DNA of 64,000 nt, from NCBI RefSeq assembly GCF_003340345.1, contig NZ_PPTQ01000002.1, positions 157,967-221,966 of the forward strand, written 5' to 3'. The DNA comes from Paraeggerthella hongkongensis (GTDB lineage: Bacteria > Actinomycetota > Coriobacteriia > Coriobacteriales > Eggerthellaceae). Shown in pieces: positions 17,208-25,834 of this stretch (position 1 is its first letter; each line of letters opens with the position of its first letter). The notes under the pieces are model-generated. The model had not been told where the DNA came from and made no database searches. It saw only the letters and a list, made by a program, of their open reading frames with translations. The position numbers and the translations under genes were made by a program.

Positions 17208-18615
17208 CACCGTTCAACATATCGCCCAGAGCGGGCGCACGCGCATCCTCGCGTGCGCCCTGGCGCTTTTGCTTGCGTTCGCGAGCGCTGCGGCCTTTCC
17301 GGCCGTTGCAGCGGCGGACGTGCGCAAAGCGGACGTCGTTTACGGCCAAACCGTCGACGCGCGCGGCTTGTCGGTCGCGCAAAGCCCCAACATCGATGCC
17401 GAGTACGCCATCGTGATGGACTCTGCGGGAACCGTGTACTTCGAGCGCAACGCGTCCTCGCCCACGCAGATCGCCTCTATCACCAAGGTCATGACGGGCG
17501 TGGTGGCTCTTGATGCGGTGTCCAGCGGCATCGTATCGCTCGACACCCCGATCACGGTGTCCGCAACCGCCGCCGCTGCGGGCGAATCGTCGGCCGGGCT
17601 GCAAGAAGGCGATGTCATGAGTCTGCGCACGGCCCTGACGGCGCTGCTCGTCCCGTCGGGCAACGACGCGGCCGTCGCCATCGCCGAGACGGTGGGCGCC
17701 GCGCTTCAATCAAGCGGCACGGCATCGGGCGACAGCGCTCAAGGCGCGTTCGTTGCCCAGATGAACGCGAAGGCCGCAGAGCTCGGCTGCACCGATACGG
17801 TCTACGAGAACCCCCACGGCCTGGACTTCGACGCGTACGCGGGCAACCTGCACAGCACGGCTGCCGACGTGGCCAAGGTGGTGCAGTACGCCATGAAGAA
17901 CGAGACGTTCCGCGCGGACGTTTCCCAGGGCGATACCGTCATCCAGGTGACGCGCGGCGGCGCGAAGGCGGACATCAGCCTCGAGACCACGGACGGCTTC
18001 CTCGACATCTACGAGTACGCCATCGGCGTCAAAACCGGGTTCACCGCGCTTGCAGGGTTCTCGTTCGCAGGCGCTGCCAACAACGGCGAGAAAGAGCTGT
18101 ACGCCATCGTCATCAACTCCTCGTCCGAGCCCCAGCGCTTCAGGGATGCGCAGGCGCTTTGCGAGTGGGTGTACCAGCACGAGGTGAAGTACCCGTTGGC
18201 CCACAGCAACCAGACCGCCACCATGAACGGAGCCGAGGTTCCCGTGATCGCCGAAGTGGCGCACGAGGGATGGATCGACAAGACCGTGAAGGCCACGCTT
18301 GCGGATCCTGCAGCTTCTGCCACGATCTTCGACCTGAACGGCAACGTCAGCCAGTCGCTTTCGTTCGATCAGCTGACCACCGACGTGCGCGCAGGCGACA
18401 AGGTGGGCACCATCACGTTCAAGCAGCGCAACGCCGAAATAGCCACCATGGACTTGGTCGCATGCGAAGACGTTGCAGCCCCCAATTTCTTCGAAAGCGT
18501 GGGAATCTGGTGGGATCGCTTGTTCAGAGGGTTCTCCGGGCAGAGCACCGTGGCCCAATCCGTGACGATCAACGAAACGCCGCTGGTCGTAGACAAGACG
18601 GCCCCCGCCGCGTAA
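17200..18615 (+). CDS. D-alanyl-D-alanine carboxypeptidase (peptidase S11)
   Basis: A 471-residue exported penicillin-binding protein of the DacA/DacF family. A signal peptide (ILACALALLLAFASAAAF, cleaved near PAVAAA) is followed by the three active-site motifs SITK, SGN and KTG, all intact. It trims the terminal D-Ala of peptidoglycan pentapeptides. I prefer the TTG at 17200 because GGAGGA lies 11 bases upstream. An ATG at 17158 would add 14 residues inside the preceding ACT gene. The C-terminal part holds the usual beta-rich domain plus a short hydrophobic end region. Confidence 0.87.
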   Translation: MTSTVQHIAQSGRTRILACALALLLAFASAAAFPAVAAADVRKADVVYGQTVDARGLSVAQSPNIDAEYAIVMDSAGTVYFERNASSPTQIASITKVMTGVVALDAVSSGIVSLDTPITVSATAAAAGESSAGLQEGDVMSLRTALTALLVPSGNDAAVAIAETVGAALQSSGTASGDSAQGAFVAQMNAKAAELGCTDTVYENPHGLDFDAYAGNLHSTAADVAKVVQYAMKNETFRADVSQGDTVIQVTRGGAKADISLETTDGFLDIYEYAIGVKTGFTALAGFSFAGAANNGEKELYAIVINSSSEPQRFRDAQALCEWVYQHEVKYPLAHSNQTATMNGAEVPVIAEVAHEGWIDKTVKATLADPAASATIFDLNGNVSQSLSFDQLTTDVRAGDKVGTITFKQRNAEIATMDLVACEDVAAPNFFESVGIWWDRLFRGFSGQSTVAQSVTINETPLVVDKTAPAA

Positions 18616-18639
18616 GGCGCGCCGCAGAGAGGAATTGCC

Positions 18640-19080
18640 ATGAGCACCATGTGCCCCGTTTGCAACAATCCGGTTGACGCCCAGGCAGCCGCATGCCCGA
18701 CCTGCGGGTTCAAGCTTCTTGGCAGCACGCAGCGCTTCGAGCCGGTGGCGCTGTCGGACGACCCGTTGACTTCGGCAGCCCAGCCCCAGGCGAGCGCCGT
18801 GCTGCATGTGGTGCGCGGTCCGCAGACCGGCGTCAGCTTTCACCTTGCCGACGCGCCGCTGTCCATCGGCCGCAGCCCCCAGTGCGACGTGTTTCTCAAC
18901 GATATGACCGTGTCGCGCTCCCATGCCTGCGTGGAGCCCGCCGAAGGAGGCTACGTCATCAGGGACGCCAACTCCTTCAACGGAGTGTGGGTGAACAATG
19001 CGAGCATCGACGAGCGCCGGCTCGAAAACGGCGACGTCATCCAGATCGGCGCGTTCTGCCTGGTCTACAAAGAAGAGTAA
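18640..19080 (+). CDS. Zinc-ribbon FHA-domain protein
   Basis: A 146-residue protein. The N-terminus is a four-cysteine zinc ribbon (CPVCNN...CPTCGFKLL). After a flexible linker comes an FHA domain (about 68-140) with the hallmark SIGRSPQCDVFLNDMTVSRSH and NSFNGVWVN. FHA domains bind phosphothreonine peptides. No Ser/Thr kinase gene is in the window, so the phosphorylated partner is unknown. It follows the carboxypeptidase gene by 24 bases and probably shares its transcript. Confidence 0.85.
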   Translation: MSTMCPVCNNPVDAQAAACPTCGFKLLGSTQRFEPVALSDDPLTSAAQPQASAVLHVVRGPQTGVSFHLADAPLSIGRSPQCDVFLNDMTVSRSHACVEPAEGGYVIRDANSFNGVWVNNASIDERRLENGDVIQIGAFCLVYKEE

Positions 19081-19091
19081 CGCGCCTTTTC

Positions 19092-19150
19092 GCGCATCGC
19101 CGCCCGAACCCGAGCCGAAGCAGGCTTTGCGTTTCGGGGCGACGATGCGC
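19092..19150 (+). terminator. Imperfect stem-loop after the FHA gene
   Basis: GCGCATCG (19092-19099) pairs with CGATGCGC (19143-19150), and inner GC-rich bases add to the stem. No clear T-tract follows, so this is only a possible terminator. Confidence 0.35.
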
Positions 19151-19230
19151 CGTCGGGCGCCCAGCGTCGAATAGCGCGCCGCTCGGAACGGTCTTCCCTC
19201 TTTGACCGGGCCGCGCGGCGCGCTTTGCCG

Positions 19231-19236
19231 TATAAT
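19231..19236 (+). promoter_or_regulatory. Probable -10 element of the ior operon
   Basis: A perfect TATAAT lies 35 bases before the iorA start codon. The nearest good -35 (TTGACC at 19202-19207) is 23 bases away, too far for a standard sigma-70 promoter, so the -35 is unsettled and an activator may be needed. Confidence 0.4.
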
Positions 19237-19271
19237 TCCCTGCGGGTCAGCATTCAAGGAAGGTTCGTCTA

Positions 19272-21026
19272 ATGGAATTGATGTCAGGTAACGAGGCAAT
19301 CGCCCAAGGGGCGTGGGAGGCCGGCGCCCGCATCGGCGTGGCATACCCCGGTACGCCTTCGACGGAAACGCTCGAGGCATTCGCGAAGAAAGACGGCGTG
19401 TACGCCGAATGGGCCGTGAACGAGAAAGTGGCTGTGGAAGTGGGCATTGGCGCATCCGCTGCCGGCGCGCGCGTCCTTACCACGATGAAGCATGTGGGCG
19501 TGAACGTGGCGGCAGACCCGCTGTTCACCGCTGCGTACGCGGGCGTAGGGGGCGGCCTGGTCGTGCTCGCCGCCGACGATCCGGGCATGTACTCGTCGCA
19601 AAACGAGCAGGACTCGCATTGGTACGCTCGCGCAGCGCATATTCCCATGCTCGATCCCGCGGATTCCGCCGAAGCCCTCAGCTTCACGCGCGACGCCTTC
19701 GAGCTGTCCGAGCGCTTCGACGTGCCCGTGTTCATTCGCTCTACCGTGCGCGTTTCGCACACGAAGACCCCGGTGGAGCCGGGTTCGCGCGCCGATATCG
19801 CACTCAAGCCCTACGAGAGCAATCCTGCCAAGTGGGTCATGATGCCCGCATTCGCAAAGCCGCGCCGCAAGGTGCAGCTCGATCGCATCGACGCGTTGCG
19901 TGCGTGGGTCGAGGAATGCCCGTACAACACGGTGACGCGTCAAGGCGATGCGATCGGCATCGTGTGCGCCGGCGCGACGTACCAGCACGTGACCGAGGCG
20001 CTGCCTGACGCGTCGGTGTTCAAGCTCGGCGTCACATGGCCGCTGCCCGCCCGTGCGCTGCGCGACTTCGCTGCCAGCGTCGATGCGCTGTACGTGGTCG
20101 AGGAAGCGTCCGAATACCTGACCGACTCCGTGCGAGCGCTCGGAATAGCGGTTGCCGAGTTCGCCAATCCCATTCCGCGAGACGGCGAGCTTTCGCCCGG
20201 CCTGATTCGCGCCGCGTTCGGGTTCGAAGAGCCCGCGCACGCGCCCATGCCCGAGGGCCTTCCGGGCCGTCCGCCCGCGCTGTGCGCCGGATGCCCTCAC
20301 CGTTTGGTGTTCAAGGAGCTTTCGCGCATGAAAGCCGTAGTCACGGGTGATATCGGATGTTATACGCTTGGTGCGTTGCCGCCCCTTTCCGCCATGGACA
20401 CCACCATCGACATGGGCGCGTCCGTTTCGATGTCGCACGGCTTCGAGCTGGCGTGGGCTGGAACCGATCATCGTCCCGTCGTGGGCGTGATCGGCGATTC
20501 GACCTTCGCGCATTCGGGGCTTTCGGCGCTCATCTCCACCGTGTACAACCAGGGCGGCGGAACCGTTTGCGTGCTCGACAACCGCACGACCGCCATGACG
20601 GGCCGTCAGGGAAACCCGTTCAACGGCGAAACGCTTCAGGGACGCCCGTCGCGCGAGATGGACTTGGAGGGCATCGTGCGCGCGCTCGGCGTGGAGGACG
20701 TTCGCACGATCGATCCCAACGATGCGAAGGCCGTGCGCCGCACGCTCAAAGAGGCCGTGGCGAACGAGGACCTTTCCGTACTGGTGTTCCGCAGCCCGTG
20801 CGTGCTCATCGATCGCATCAAGAATCCGGTGTACGCCGTAAGCGACGCCTGCACGGCGTGCGGCGTTTGCTCGACCTTGGGCTGTCCGGCCATATCGAAG
20901 GATTCCGAAACGGATCATGCGATCATCGATGCAGGTCAGTGCGTCGGGTGCGGCCAGTGCGCGCAGTACTGCGCCTGGAAGGCCATCGCGCAACCCGCTG
21001 CGGCGAAAGGGGGCTGTCATGAATAA
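19272..21026 (+). CDS. iorA: Indolepyruvate:ferredoxin oxidoreductase, alpha subunit
   Basis: A 584-residue thiamine-diphosphate enzyme of the IorA family. The N-terminal pyrimidine-binding part (MSGNEAIAQGAWEAGARIGVAYPGTPS) and the TPP-binding region (TGDIGCYTLGALPP, GVIGDSTFAHSG) are followed by a ferredoxin domain with two motifs, CTACGVCSTLGCP and CVGCGQCAQYCAW. The first has a one-residue-longer final spacing. It oxidatively decarboxylates aryl pyruvates from aromatic amino acids to aryl-acetyl-CoA, reducing ferredoxin. The ferredoxin could feed the Ech hydrogenase encoded in the same window. It starts after AAGGAAGG and overlaps iorB by eight bases. Confidence 0.92.
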   Translation: MELMSGNEAIAQGAWEAGARIGVAYPGTPSTETLEAFAKKDGVYAEWAVNEKVAVEVGIGASAAGARVLTTMKHVGVNVAADPLFTAAYAGVGGGLVVLAADDPGMYSSQNEQDSHWYARAAHIPMLDPADSAEALSFTRDAFELSERFDVPVFIRSTVRVSHTKTPVEPGSRADIALKPYESNPAKWVMMPAFAKPRRKVQLDRIDALRAWVEECPYNTVTRQGDAIGIVCAGATYQHVTEALPDASVFKLGVTWPLPARALRDFAASVDALYVVEEASEYLTDSVRALGIAVAEFANPIPRDGELSPGLIRAAFGFEEPAHAPMPEGLPGRPPALCAGCPHRLVFKELSRMKAVVTGDIGCYTLGALPPLSAMDTTIDMGASVSMSHGFELAWAGTDHRPVVGVIGDSTFAHSGLSALISTVYNQGGGTVCVLDNRTTAMTGRQGNPFNGETLQGRPSREMDLEGIVRALGVEDVRTIDPNDAKAVRRTLKEAVANEDLSVLVFRSPCVLIDRIKNPVYAVSDACTACGVCSTLGCPAISKDSETDHAIIDAGQCVGCGQCAQYCAWKAIAQPAAAKGGCHE

Positions 21027-21630
21027 GGCGACCACGGTTCTTCTATGCGGCGTCGGCGGGCAGGGAACCATTCTCGCCGCCGATCTGCTTGCCCATGCGG
21101 CTTTGGAATCCGGCTTCGACGCCAAGGTTTCGGAGATTCACGGCATGTCTCAGCGCGGCGGCGCGGTTACCACGGTGGTGCGCTTCAGCCGGGAAGGCGT
21201 GCAGTCCATGGTGGCTGACGAGGGGTGCGCCGATTGCGTCGTGTCGTTCGAGACGACCGAGGCGCTGCGCAACCTTTCCTTCGTGCGCGAAGGCGGGTAC
21301 CTGCTGGTGGCCGACGAGTCCATCCAGCCTTTGCCCGTGCTCATCGGACGTGCGTCTATGCCCGAGAACCCCCGGGAAACGCTGGTCGACGCGGGTGCCA
21401 CGCTCATTTCCGCTGGTGACATAGCCGCAGGCGTCGGCAGCCCGAAGTCGGTCAACGTCGTGCTGCTGGGCGCGCTTGCCACGCGCTTGGAGTTCCCGCA
21501 GGACGCATGGGAGCGGGTCGTTGCAAAGCGCGTGCCGCCCAAAACCGTCGAAGCGAACCTGGCCGCGTTTCGCGCCGGCTTCGCCTTCGCCAAGGAAGCG
21601 GCCGAGAGCAGGGAAGGGGATCGAGCATGA
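21019..21630 (+). CDS. iorB: Indolepyruvate:ferredoxin oxidoreductase, beta subunit
   Basis: A 203-residue gamma-domain subunit (VLLCGVGGQGTILAADLLA, SEIHGMSQRGG), which binds CoA and completes the IorAB enzyme. It overlaps iorA upstream by eight bases and the ACT gene downstream by an ATGA junction, so the three are translated as a coupled set. Confidence 0.92.
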   Translation: MNKATTVLLCGVGGQGTILAADLLAHAALESGFDAKVSEIHGMSQRGGAVTTVVRFSREGVQSMVADEGCADCVVSFETTEALRNLSFVREGGYLLVADESIQPLPVLIGRASMPENPRETLVDAGATLISAGDIAAGVGSPKSVNVVLLGALATRLEFPQDAWERVVAKRVPPKTVEANLAAFRAGFAFAKEAAESREGDRA

Positions 21631-22064
21631 GCGTACAGCAGATCAGCGTGTTTCTTGAGAGCAGGCCGGGGCATCTGCGGCGCGTGCTGGACGCCTTCGA
21701 GGCTGCGCACGTCAGCGTTCGCGGATACAGCGCGTCCGACACGGGGGACTACGGCATCGTGCGCTTCATCGTGAGCGATCCGGACAAGGCTTTGGCCGTG
21801 CTGACCGACATGGGCGCCGCCGCTACGAAATCGGAGGTGCTGTGCGCGCGTTTGGACGACACTCCCGGCGAGTTGGCGCGCGTCATGGGCGTCATGGCCG
21901 ACTGCGGCATCAACGTCACGTACAGCTATTCCCTCATCTCCACCTACATCGCGCTGTCCGTCAAGGATCTGGCGCGTGCCGAGGAGCTGCTTGCTGGCGG
22001 CCCGGTGGAGCTTATCGGGCAGGACGACCTCGCGCAGCCGCTTGCGCCCGCCGAAGGGCGGTGA
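21627..22064 (+). CDS. Tandem ACT-domain protein, partner of IorAB and copy-2 PaaK
   Basis: A 145-residue protein of two ACT domains (QQISVFLESRPGHLRRVLDA and VLCARLDDTPGELARVMGVM), homologous in layout to the ACT protein at 16782-17207. It sits between iorB (ATGA overlap) and the second paaK. It is probably an amino-acid-binding regulatory subunit of these enzymes. Confidence 0.85.
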   Translation: MSVQQISVFLESRPGHLRRVLDAFEAAHVSVRGYSASDTGDYGIVRFIVSDPDKALAVLTDMGAAATKSEVLCARLDDTPGELARVMGVMADCGINVTYSYSLISTYIALSVKDLARAEELLAGGPVELIGQDDLAQPLAPAEGR

Positions 22065-22069
22065 ACGTT

Positions 22070-23434
22070 ATGGCCGATATGACCGTCAAGGGCGCGGCTT
22101 TGGCTGCCGCCAAGGCCGGGGATTTCTCCAGCCTGCCCATCCACAACCCTGCCGTCGAGTGCGCCTCGCGCGAGGAGATTCGCGCGCTGCAGCTCGAGCG
22201 CTTGATCGAGCAGGTGCGCTGGACGTACGACCGTGTTGCCTGGTATCGCAAGCGCATGGACCGCGACGGCGTGAGCCCCGATGACATCAAGACGCTCGAA
22301 GACGTTCGCAAGCTGCCGTTCACGGATAAGTCGGTTCTGCGCGACACGTTCCCGTACGGGCTGTTCGCCGTACCGCTCGATCAGGTGAAGGAGCTCCACT
22401 CGTCCTCGGGCACCACGGGCAAACCCATCGTGGTGGGCTACAACGAGCACGACATGGAGCTGTGGGCCGACTGCATCATGCGCCTTGTGCAGATGGCGGG
22501 CGTCGTGCCGGGCGACCGGGCGCAGATGGCGTTCGGATACGGCATGTTCACCGGCGGCTTCGGCTTGCACTACGGGCTGCAGAAGCTTGGCTGCATGATG
22601 ATTCCCGCAGGGTCGGGCAACACCGAGCGCCACATTGCCATGATCCAGGACTACGGCACCACCGTGCTCGTGGCTACGCCTTCCTACGCCCTGCACATGT
22701 GCGAGGTGGGGGAGCGCATGGGCTTCGACTGGAAGCAGTCCACCCTGCGCGTGGGCCTGTTCGGCGGCGAACCGTGCCCGCCGGGCCTGAAGGCCGAGAT
22801 CGAAAGCCGTATGCACATCGTTTGCACCGACAACTACGGCCTGACCGAGGTCATGGGCCCGGGCGTGTCGGGCGAGTGCCTAGCGGCGCGCGACATGCAG
22901 CACATCGCGGAGGACCACTTCCTGTGGGAGGTCATCGATCCCGAAACGGGCGAGCCCGTTGCCGACGGGCAGATGGGCGAGCTGGTGCTCACGCCCCTTG
23001 GCAAGCAGGCTATTCCCGTGCTGCGCTACCGCACGCACGACCTGACGCGCGTGGTCACGGAGCCGTGCGCGTGCGGGCGCACGACGGCGCGCATGCAGAA
23101 GGTGCGCGCTCGCTCGGACGATATGCTGATCATTCGCGGCACGAACGTGTTCCCCAGCCAGGTGGAGGACGTCCTCACCGGTATCGAAGGGGTCACGCCG
23201 CACTACCGCATCGTGGTGGACAACGAGGGCGGGCTCGACCGCATGGCGGTGCACGTGGAGCTCAAGCCCGAGGCGTTCAGCGATTCTTTCGAGGAGATGG
23301 ATCACTTCCGCCGCGCTATCGAGGAGAAGCTCAAGGGCGTGCTTCTGGTGGGCGTGCGCGTGAAGCTGGTCGAGCCCGGCGGCATCGAGAGGTCCCTGGG
23401 CAAGACGAAGCACGTCGAGGATCGACGCAAGTAG
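22070..23434 (+). CDS. paaK: Phenylacetate-CoA ligase (arylacetate-CoA ligase), copy 2
   Basis: A 454-residue PaaK-family ligase with SSGTTGKPIVVG, YGLTEVMGPGVSG and RSDDMLIIRGTNVFPSQVE. It has an N-terminal extension of about 20 residues relative to copy 1 (MADMTVKGAALAAAKAG). The conserved aromatic ATP-binding and hinge residues are intact. It follows the ACT gene by five bases. Having two paralogues, each coupled to its own ACT gene, suggests different aryl-acetate substrates. Confidence 0.9.
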   Translation: MADMTVKGAALAAAKAGDFSSLPIHNPAVECASREEIRALQLERLIEQVRWTYDRVAWYRKRMDRDGVSPDDIKTLEDVRKLPFTDKSVLRDTFPYGLFAVPLDQVKELHSSSGTTGKPIVVGYNEHDMELWADCIMRLVQMAGVVPGDRAQMAFGYGMFTGGFGLHYGLQKLGCMMIPAGSGNTERHIAMIQDYGTTVLVATPSYALHMCEVGERMGFDWKQSTLRVGLFGGEPCPPGLKAEIESRMHIVCTDNYGLTEVMGPGVSGECLAARDMQHIAEDHFLWEVIDPETGEPVADGQMGELVLTPLGKQAIPVLRYRTHDLTRVVTEPCACGRTTARMQKVRARSDDMLIIRGTNVFPSQVEDVLTGIEGVTPHYRIVVDNEGGLDRMAVHVELKPEAFSDSFEEMDHFRRAIEEKLKGVLLVGVRVKLVEPGGIERSLGKTKHVEDRRK

Positions 23435-23443
23435 ATCGAACGC

Positions 23444-23473
23444 GGGAGGCCCGTGCATGCACGTCGGCCTCCC
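23444..23473 (+). terminator. Hairpin after the ior-paaK operon
   Basis: GGGAGGCC (23444-23451) pairs with GGCCTCCC (23466-23473). The loop contains the 12-base self-complementary CGTGCATGCACG. There is no T-tract, so termination strength is uncertain. Confidence 0.4.
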
Positions 23474-23529
23474 ACCGGCATTGCGGTGCGGTAGCCCGCA
23501 CGCGGGAAGGACCAACGGGAGATCAGCCC

Positions 23530-24471
23530 ATGCAAGCAGCCCCTTCGCATACCGAGGTCGTCGGGAGGTTCGCTCCTTCTCCGACTGGGCGCATGCATGC
23601 GGGCAACGTGTTCGCGGCGCTCGTGGCGTGGCTTGCGGCGAAATCGCAAGGCGGACGGATTGTCCTGCGCATAGAGGATCTTGATGCCGAACGATCGAAA
23701 CCGCAGTTCATCGATGCCGTGCAACGCGATTTCGAGGCGTTAGGACTCACCTGGGACGAAGGGCCGTACTTCCAGCATGATCGCACGGAGGCGTATCGGG
23801 CCGCCTTCGATTCGCTGGCTGCGCGCGGGCTCGTGTACCCCTGTTTCTGCACGCGCGCCGATCTGCATGCGGCATCAGCGCCTCATCGTGGCGAAAAGCC
23901 CGTGTACCCGGGAACCTGTCGTGCGTTGACGGCTGAAGAGCGCGCCGCTCGGCGCTCCCAGCGCGTCCCGGCGCAACGTCTGTCGGTTCCCGATCAAACC
24001 GTATCCTTCGACGATCAGATACAGGAGACGTACCGTCAGAACCTGGATCGCGAGTGCGGCGATTTCCTTATACAGCGCTCGGACGGGGCGTTCGCGTACC
24101 AGCTGGCCGTGGTCGTAGACGATGCGGAGCAAGGGGTGAACTCGGTCGTGCGCGGCGTCGATCTGCTTTGCTCCACGCCGCAGCAGCTGTATCTGCAGGA
24201 ACTGCTCGGTCTGGGGCATCCTGTGTACGCCCATGTGCCGCTTATCGTTGCGGAAGAGGGGCGGCGCCTTTCGAAGCGCGATCACGACGCGGCGCTCGAT
24301 GCTCTTTTGGATCGGTTCAAAACGCCCGAGGGAGTTATCGGCCATATTGCGGGAATCACGGGGCTTGCCCCCACGTGCGATCCGGCGTCGCCCGAAGAGT
24401 TGCTGGCCTTGTTCGATCTCGACAGGATTTCAACCGACCTGAAGGATCTTACCCAGATACGCTGGCGATAG
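23530..24471 (+). CDS. gluQ: Glutamyl-queuosine tRNA(Asp) synthetase
   Basis: A 313-residue truncated class-I synthetase, lacking the anticodon-binding domain of GltX. The HIGH-like motif is FAPSPTGRMHAGN and the KMSKS-like motif RLSKRDHD. Zn-ligand cysteines appear as YPCFCTRAD and YPGTC. It attaches glutamate to queuosine at position 34 of tRNA(Asp). The start at 23530 is the ATG after GGGAGATCAGCCC. It stands alone between the ior operon and the convergent vanZ-like gene. Confidence 0.9.
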   Translation: MQAAPSHTEVVGRFAPSPTGRMHAGNVFAALVAWLAAKSQGGRIVLRIEDLDAERSKPQFIDAVQRDFEALGLTWDEGPYFQHDRTEAYRAAFDSLAARGLVYPCFCTRADLHAASAPHRGEKPVYPGTCRALTAEERAARRSQRVPAQRLSVPDQTVSFDDQIQETYRQNLDRECGDFLIQRSDGAFAYQLAVVVDDAEQGVNSVVRGVDLLCSTPQQLYLQELLGLGHPVYAHVPLIVAEEGRRLSKRDHDAALDALLDRFKTPEGVIGHIAGITGLAPTCDPASPEELLALFDLDRISTDLKDLTQIRWR

Positions 24472-24504
24472 AGCGTATCGGCTTGGCGCGGAGGGCGCAG
24501 GTGC

Positions 24505-25143
24505 TTAGAACCCGTAAAGCAGTTTCGCAATACCCATCTCGTTGAACAAAAAGAAATGCCCCGCAAAGGTGACGGCCAGGTACAGGGCGGGTTCGCGTGC
24601 GCTCGGAAGACGCTCTGAGACGAAAACATGCTTGCTGCGCGCCGCATTCGCGCGATTCGACCAAAGTCGATACAGCGCGAAGCCCAAAAGCGCGCCGAGC
24701 GTGTTCAGTATCAGGTCGTCGATGTCGGTCGCGCGATGGTTGAGAAGCTGGCTCAGCTCGATGGCGAGCGAAAAGAAGAAGCCCATCGCTCCTATGGTGA
24801 ACGCCCGGTCAACTCGCTTCCAGACGAGCGGGATCGAAAAGCCCAAGGGGAGGAACAGCACGACATTGAGAGCGCATCCGATCGGGTCGGCGGCAAGAAA
24901 CGGAATCAAGTATAGGTCATTCGGCCCCCAGCTGGCCGTTTGCCGCAGCAGGTCGTACAGCGTGCCCGATCCCGTGACGTACAGCACGGCAAACACGTAC
25001 AGCACGAACGCGAAAGCGGGCGCGAACTCAACGGGAATGGAGCCCGTTCGTCGTGCGTGGGCATGCCGTATCGCGTAGGCTACAAGAAACGGCGCGAGCA
25101 CCGTCGCCAGCTCGTACGCGGCCAGCAGCGCGCTTTCGACCAT
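24505..25143 (-). CDS. VanZ-like membrane protein
   Basis: A 212-residue protein with five or six helices and the VanZ-family segment NVVLFLPLGFSIPL, then the charged stretch ELSQLLNHRATDIDDLILNTLGALLG. The biochemical role of the family is unsettled; one member affects teicoplanin sensitivity. No resistance operon surrounds it. It converges on gluQ with a 33-base gap and appears to be transcribed alone. Confidence 0.82.
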   Translation of the reverse strand: MVESALLAAYELATVLAPFLVAYAIRHAHARRTGSIPVEFAPAFAFVLYVFAVLYVTGSGTLYDLLRQTASWGPNDLYLIPFLAADPIGCALNVVLFLPLGFSIPLVWKRVDRAFTIGAMGFFFSLAIELSQLLNHRATDIDDLILNTLGALLGFALYRLWSNRANAARSKHVFVSERLPSAREPALYLAVTFAGHFFLFNEMGIAKLLYGF

Positions 25144-25347
25144 CGTGTCCGTACCTTTCGACCAGATTCATCTCTCGAACACCGTATCCTAGCAGCTTGC
25201 TTCGACGTTTGAAGGGGCGGGTGCCGCAACGTTGAGGATCGTTAAGGATTTCGTTGCCGAAACCGTCGCGGGAACGCTCTTCAAGATCCGGACGCAAACC
25301 AGGGCTGATGGTTTCGGCTGTGCGATAGGAGGCTGGCTTGCAACCCC

Positions 25348-25383
25348 GCGTCAACTCCCGCCGAACGCGGCGGGAGTTGACGC
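25348..25383 (-). terminator. Perfect 15-bp hairpin at the end of the menA-malY set
   Basis: GCGTCAACTCCCGCC (25348-25362) pairs exactly with 25369-25383. It begins two bases beyond the stop of the small membrane protein. The minus-strand bases after it are GGGGTTGC, so there is only a short T run, but the position is right for a terminator. Confidence 0.6.
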
Positions 25384-25385
25384 GA

Positions 25386-25823
25386 CTACGCGAACAGGAG
25401 CGACACGAGCGTAAGTACCACGCAGCTTCCCAGCAGCAGAAGCGTCAGGCGCACGTTGTCGCCGCCGAAGTTCAACTTGCCGTCTGCGCCTTTCGAGCGG
25501 GAAAACAGGGTCCATACCGCCAGAATGCAGAATCCAACCAGCATTACGTTGCACAGTACCGAAGCGATCTGCGCGAACAGGACGAGCCCGGTCATCTTCG
25601 CCATCTCGAACGCCATGAGCGTTCCGACCACCGCGAAGCAAGCGACCATGACCCAGGCTGCGCGCTGTCCTGATTTGCGGGTGCCTTCAGGATAAAACGT
25701 TCCCTTCTTCGTGGTCGTAGGCTTTGCGATCAGCGACAGCCAGTTGCCGTTCCACAACTGCACCGTCAACGCGCCCGACGCAATCAACAGCACCAGCCCT
25801 ACGCCGAAACGAACGATTTCCAT
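25386..25823 (-). CDS. Small membrane protein of unknown function
   Basis: A 145-residue protein with four hydrophobic helices and a short polar loop (KPTTTKKGTFYPEGTRKSG) between the first and second. I do not recognise the family; a distant likeness to DUF3784-type proteins is possible. The start at 25823 follows AAAGGAG by about eight bases. It is the last gene of a four-gene minus-strand run after malY (11-base gap). Confidence 0.7.
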   Translation of the reverse strand: MEIVRFGVGLVLLIASGALTVQLWNGNWLSLIAKPTTTKKGTFYPEGTRKSGQRAAWVMVACFAVVGTLMAFEMAKMTGLVLFAQIASVLCNVMLVGFCILAVWTLFSRSKGADGKLNFGGDNVRLTLLLLGSCVVLTLVSLLFA

Positions 25824-25834
25824 AGCGTGCTCCT

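Noticed and set aside
13151..25143. vanW and vanZ-like genes as a glycopeptide-resistance locus
   Set aside because: The genes are 9 kb apart on opposite strands with no vanHAX or vanSR. Both families are widespread with general envelope roles.
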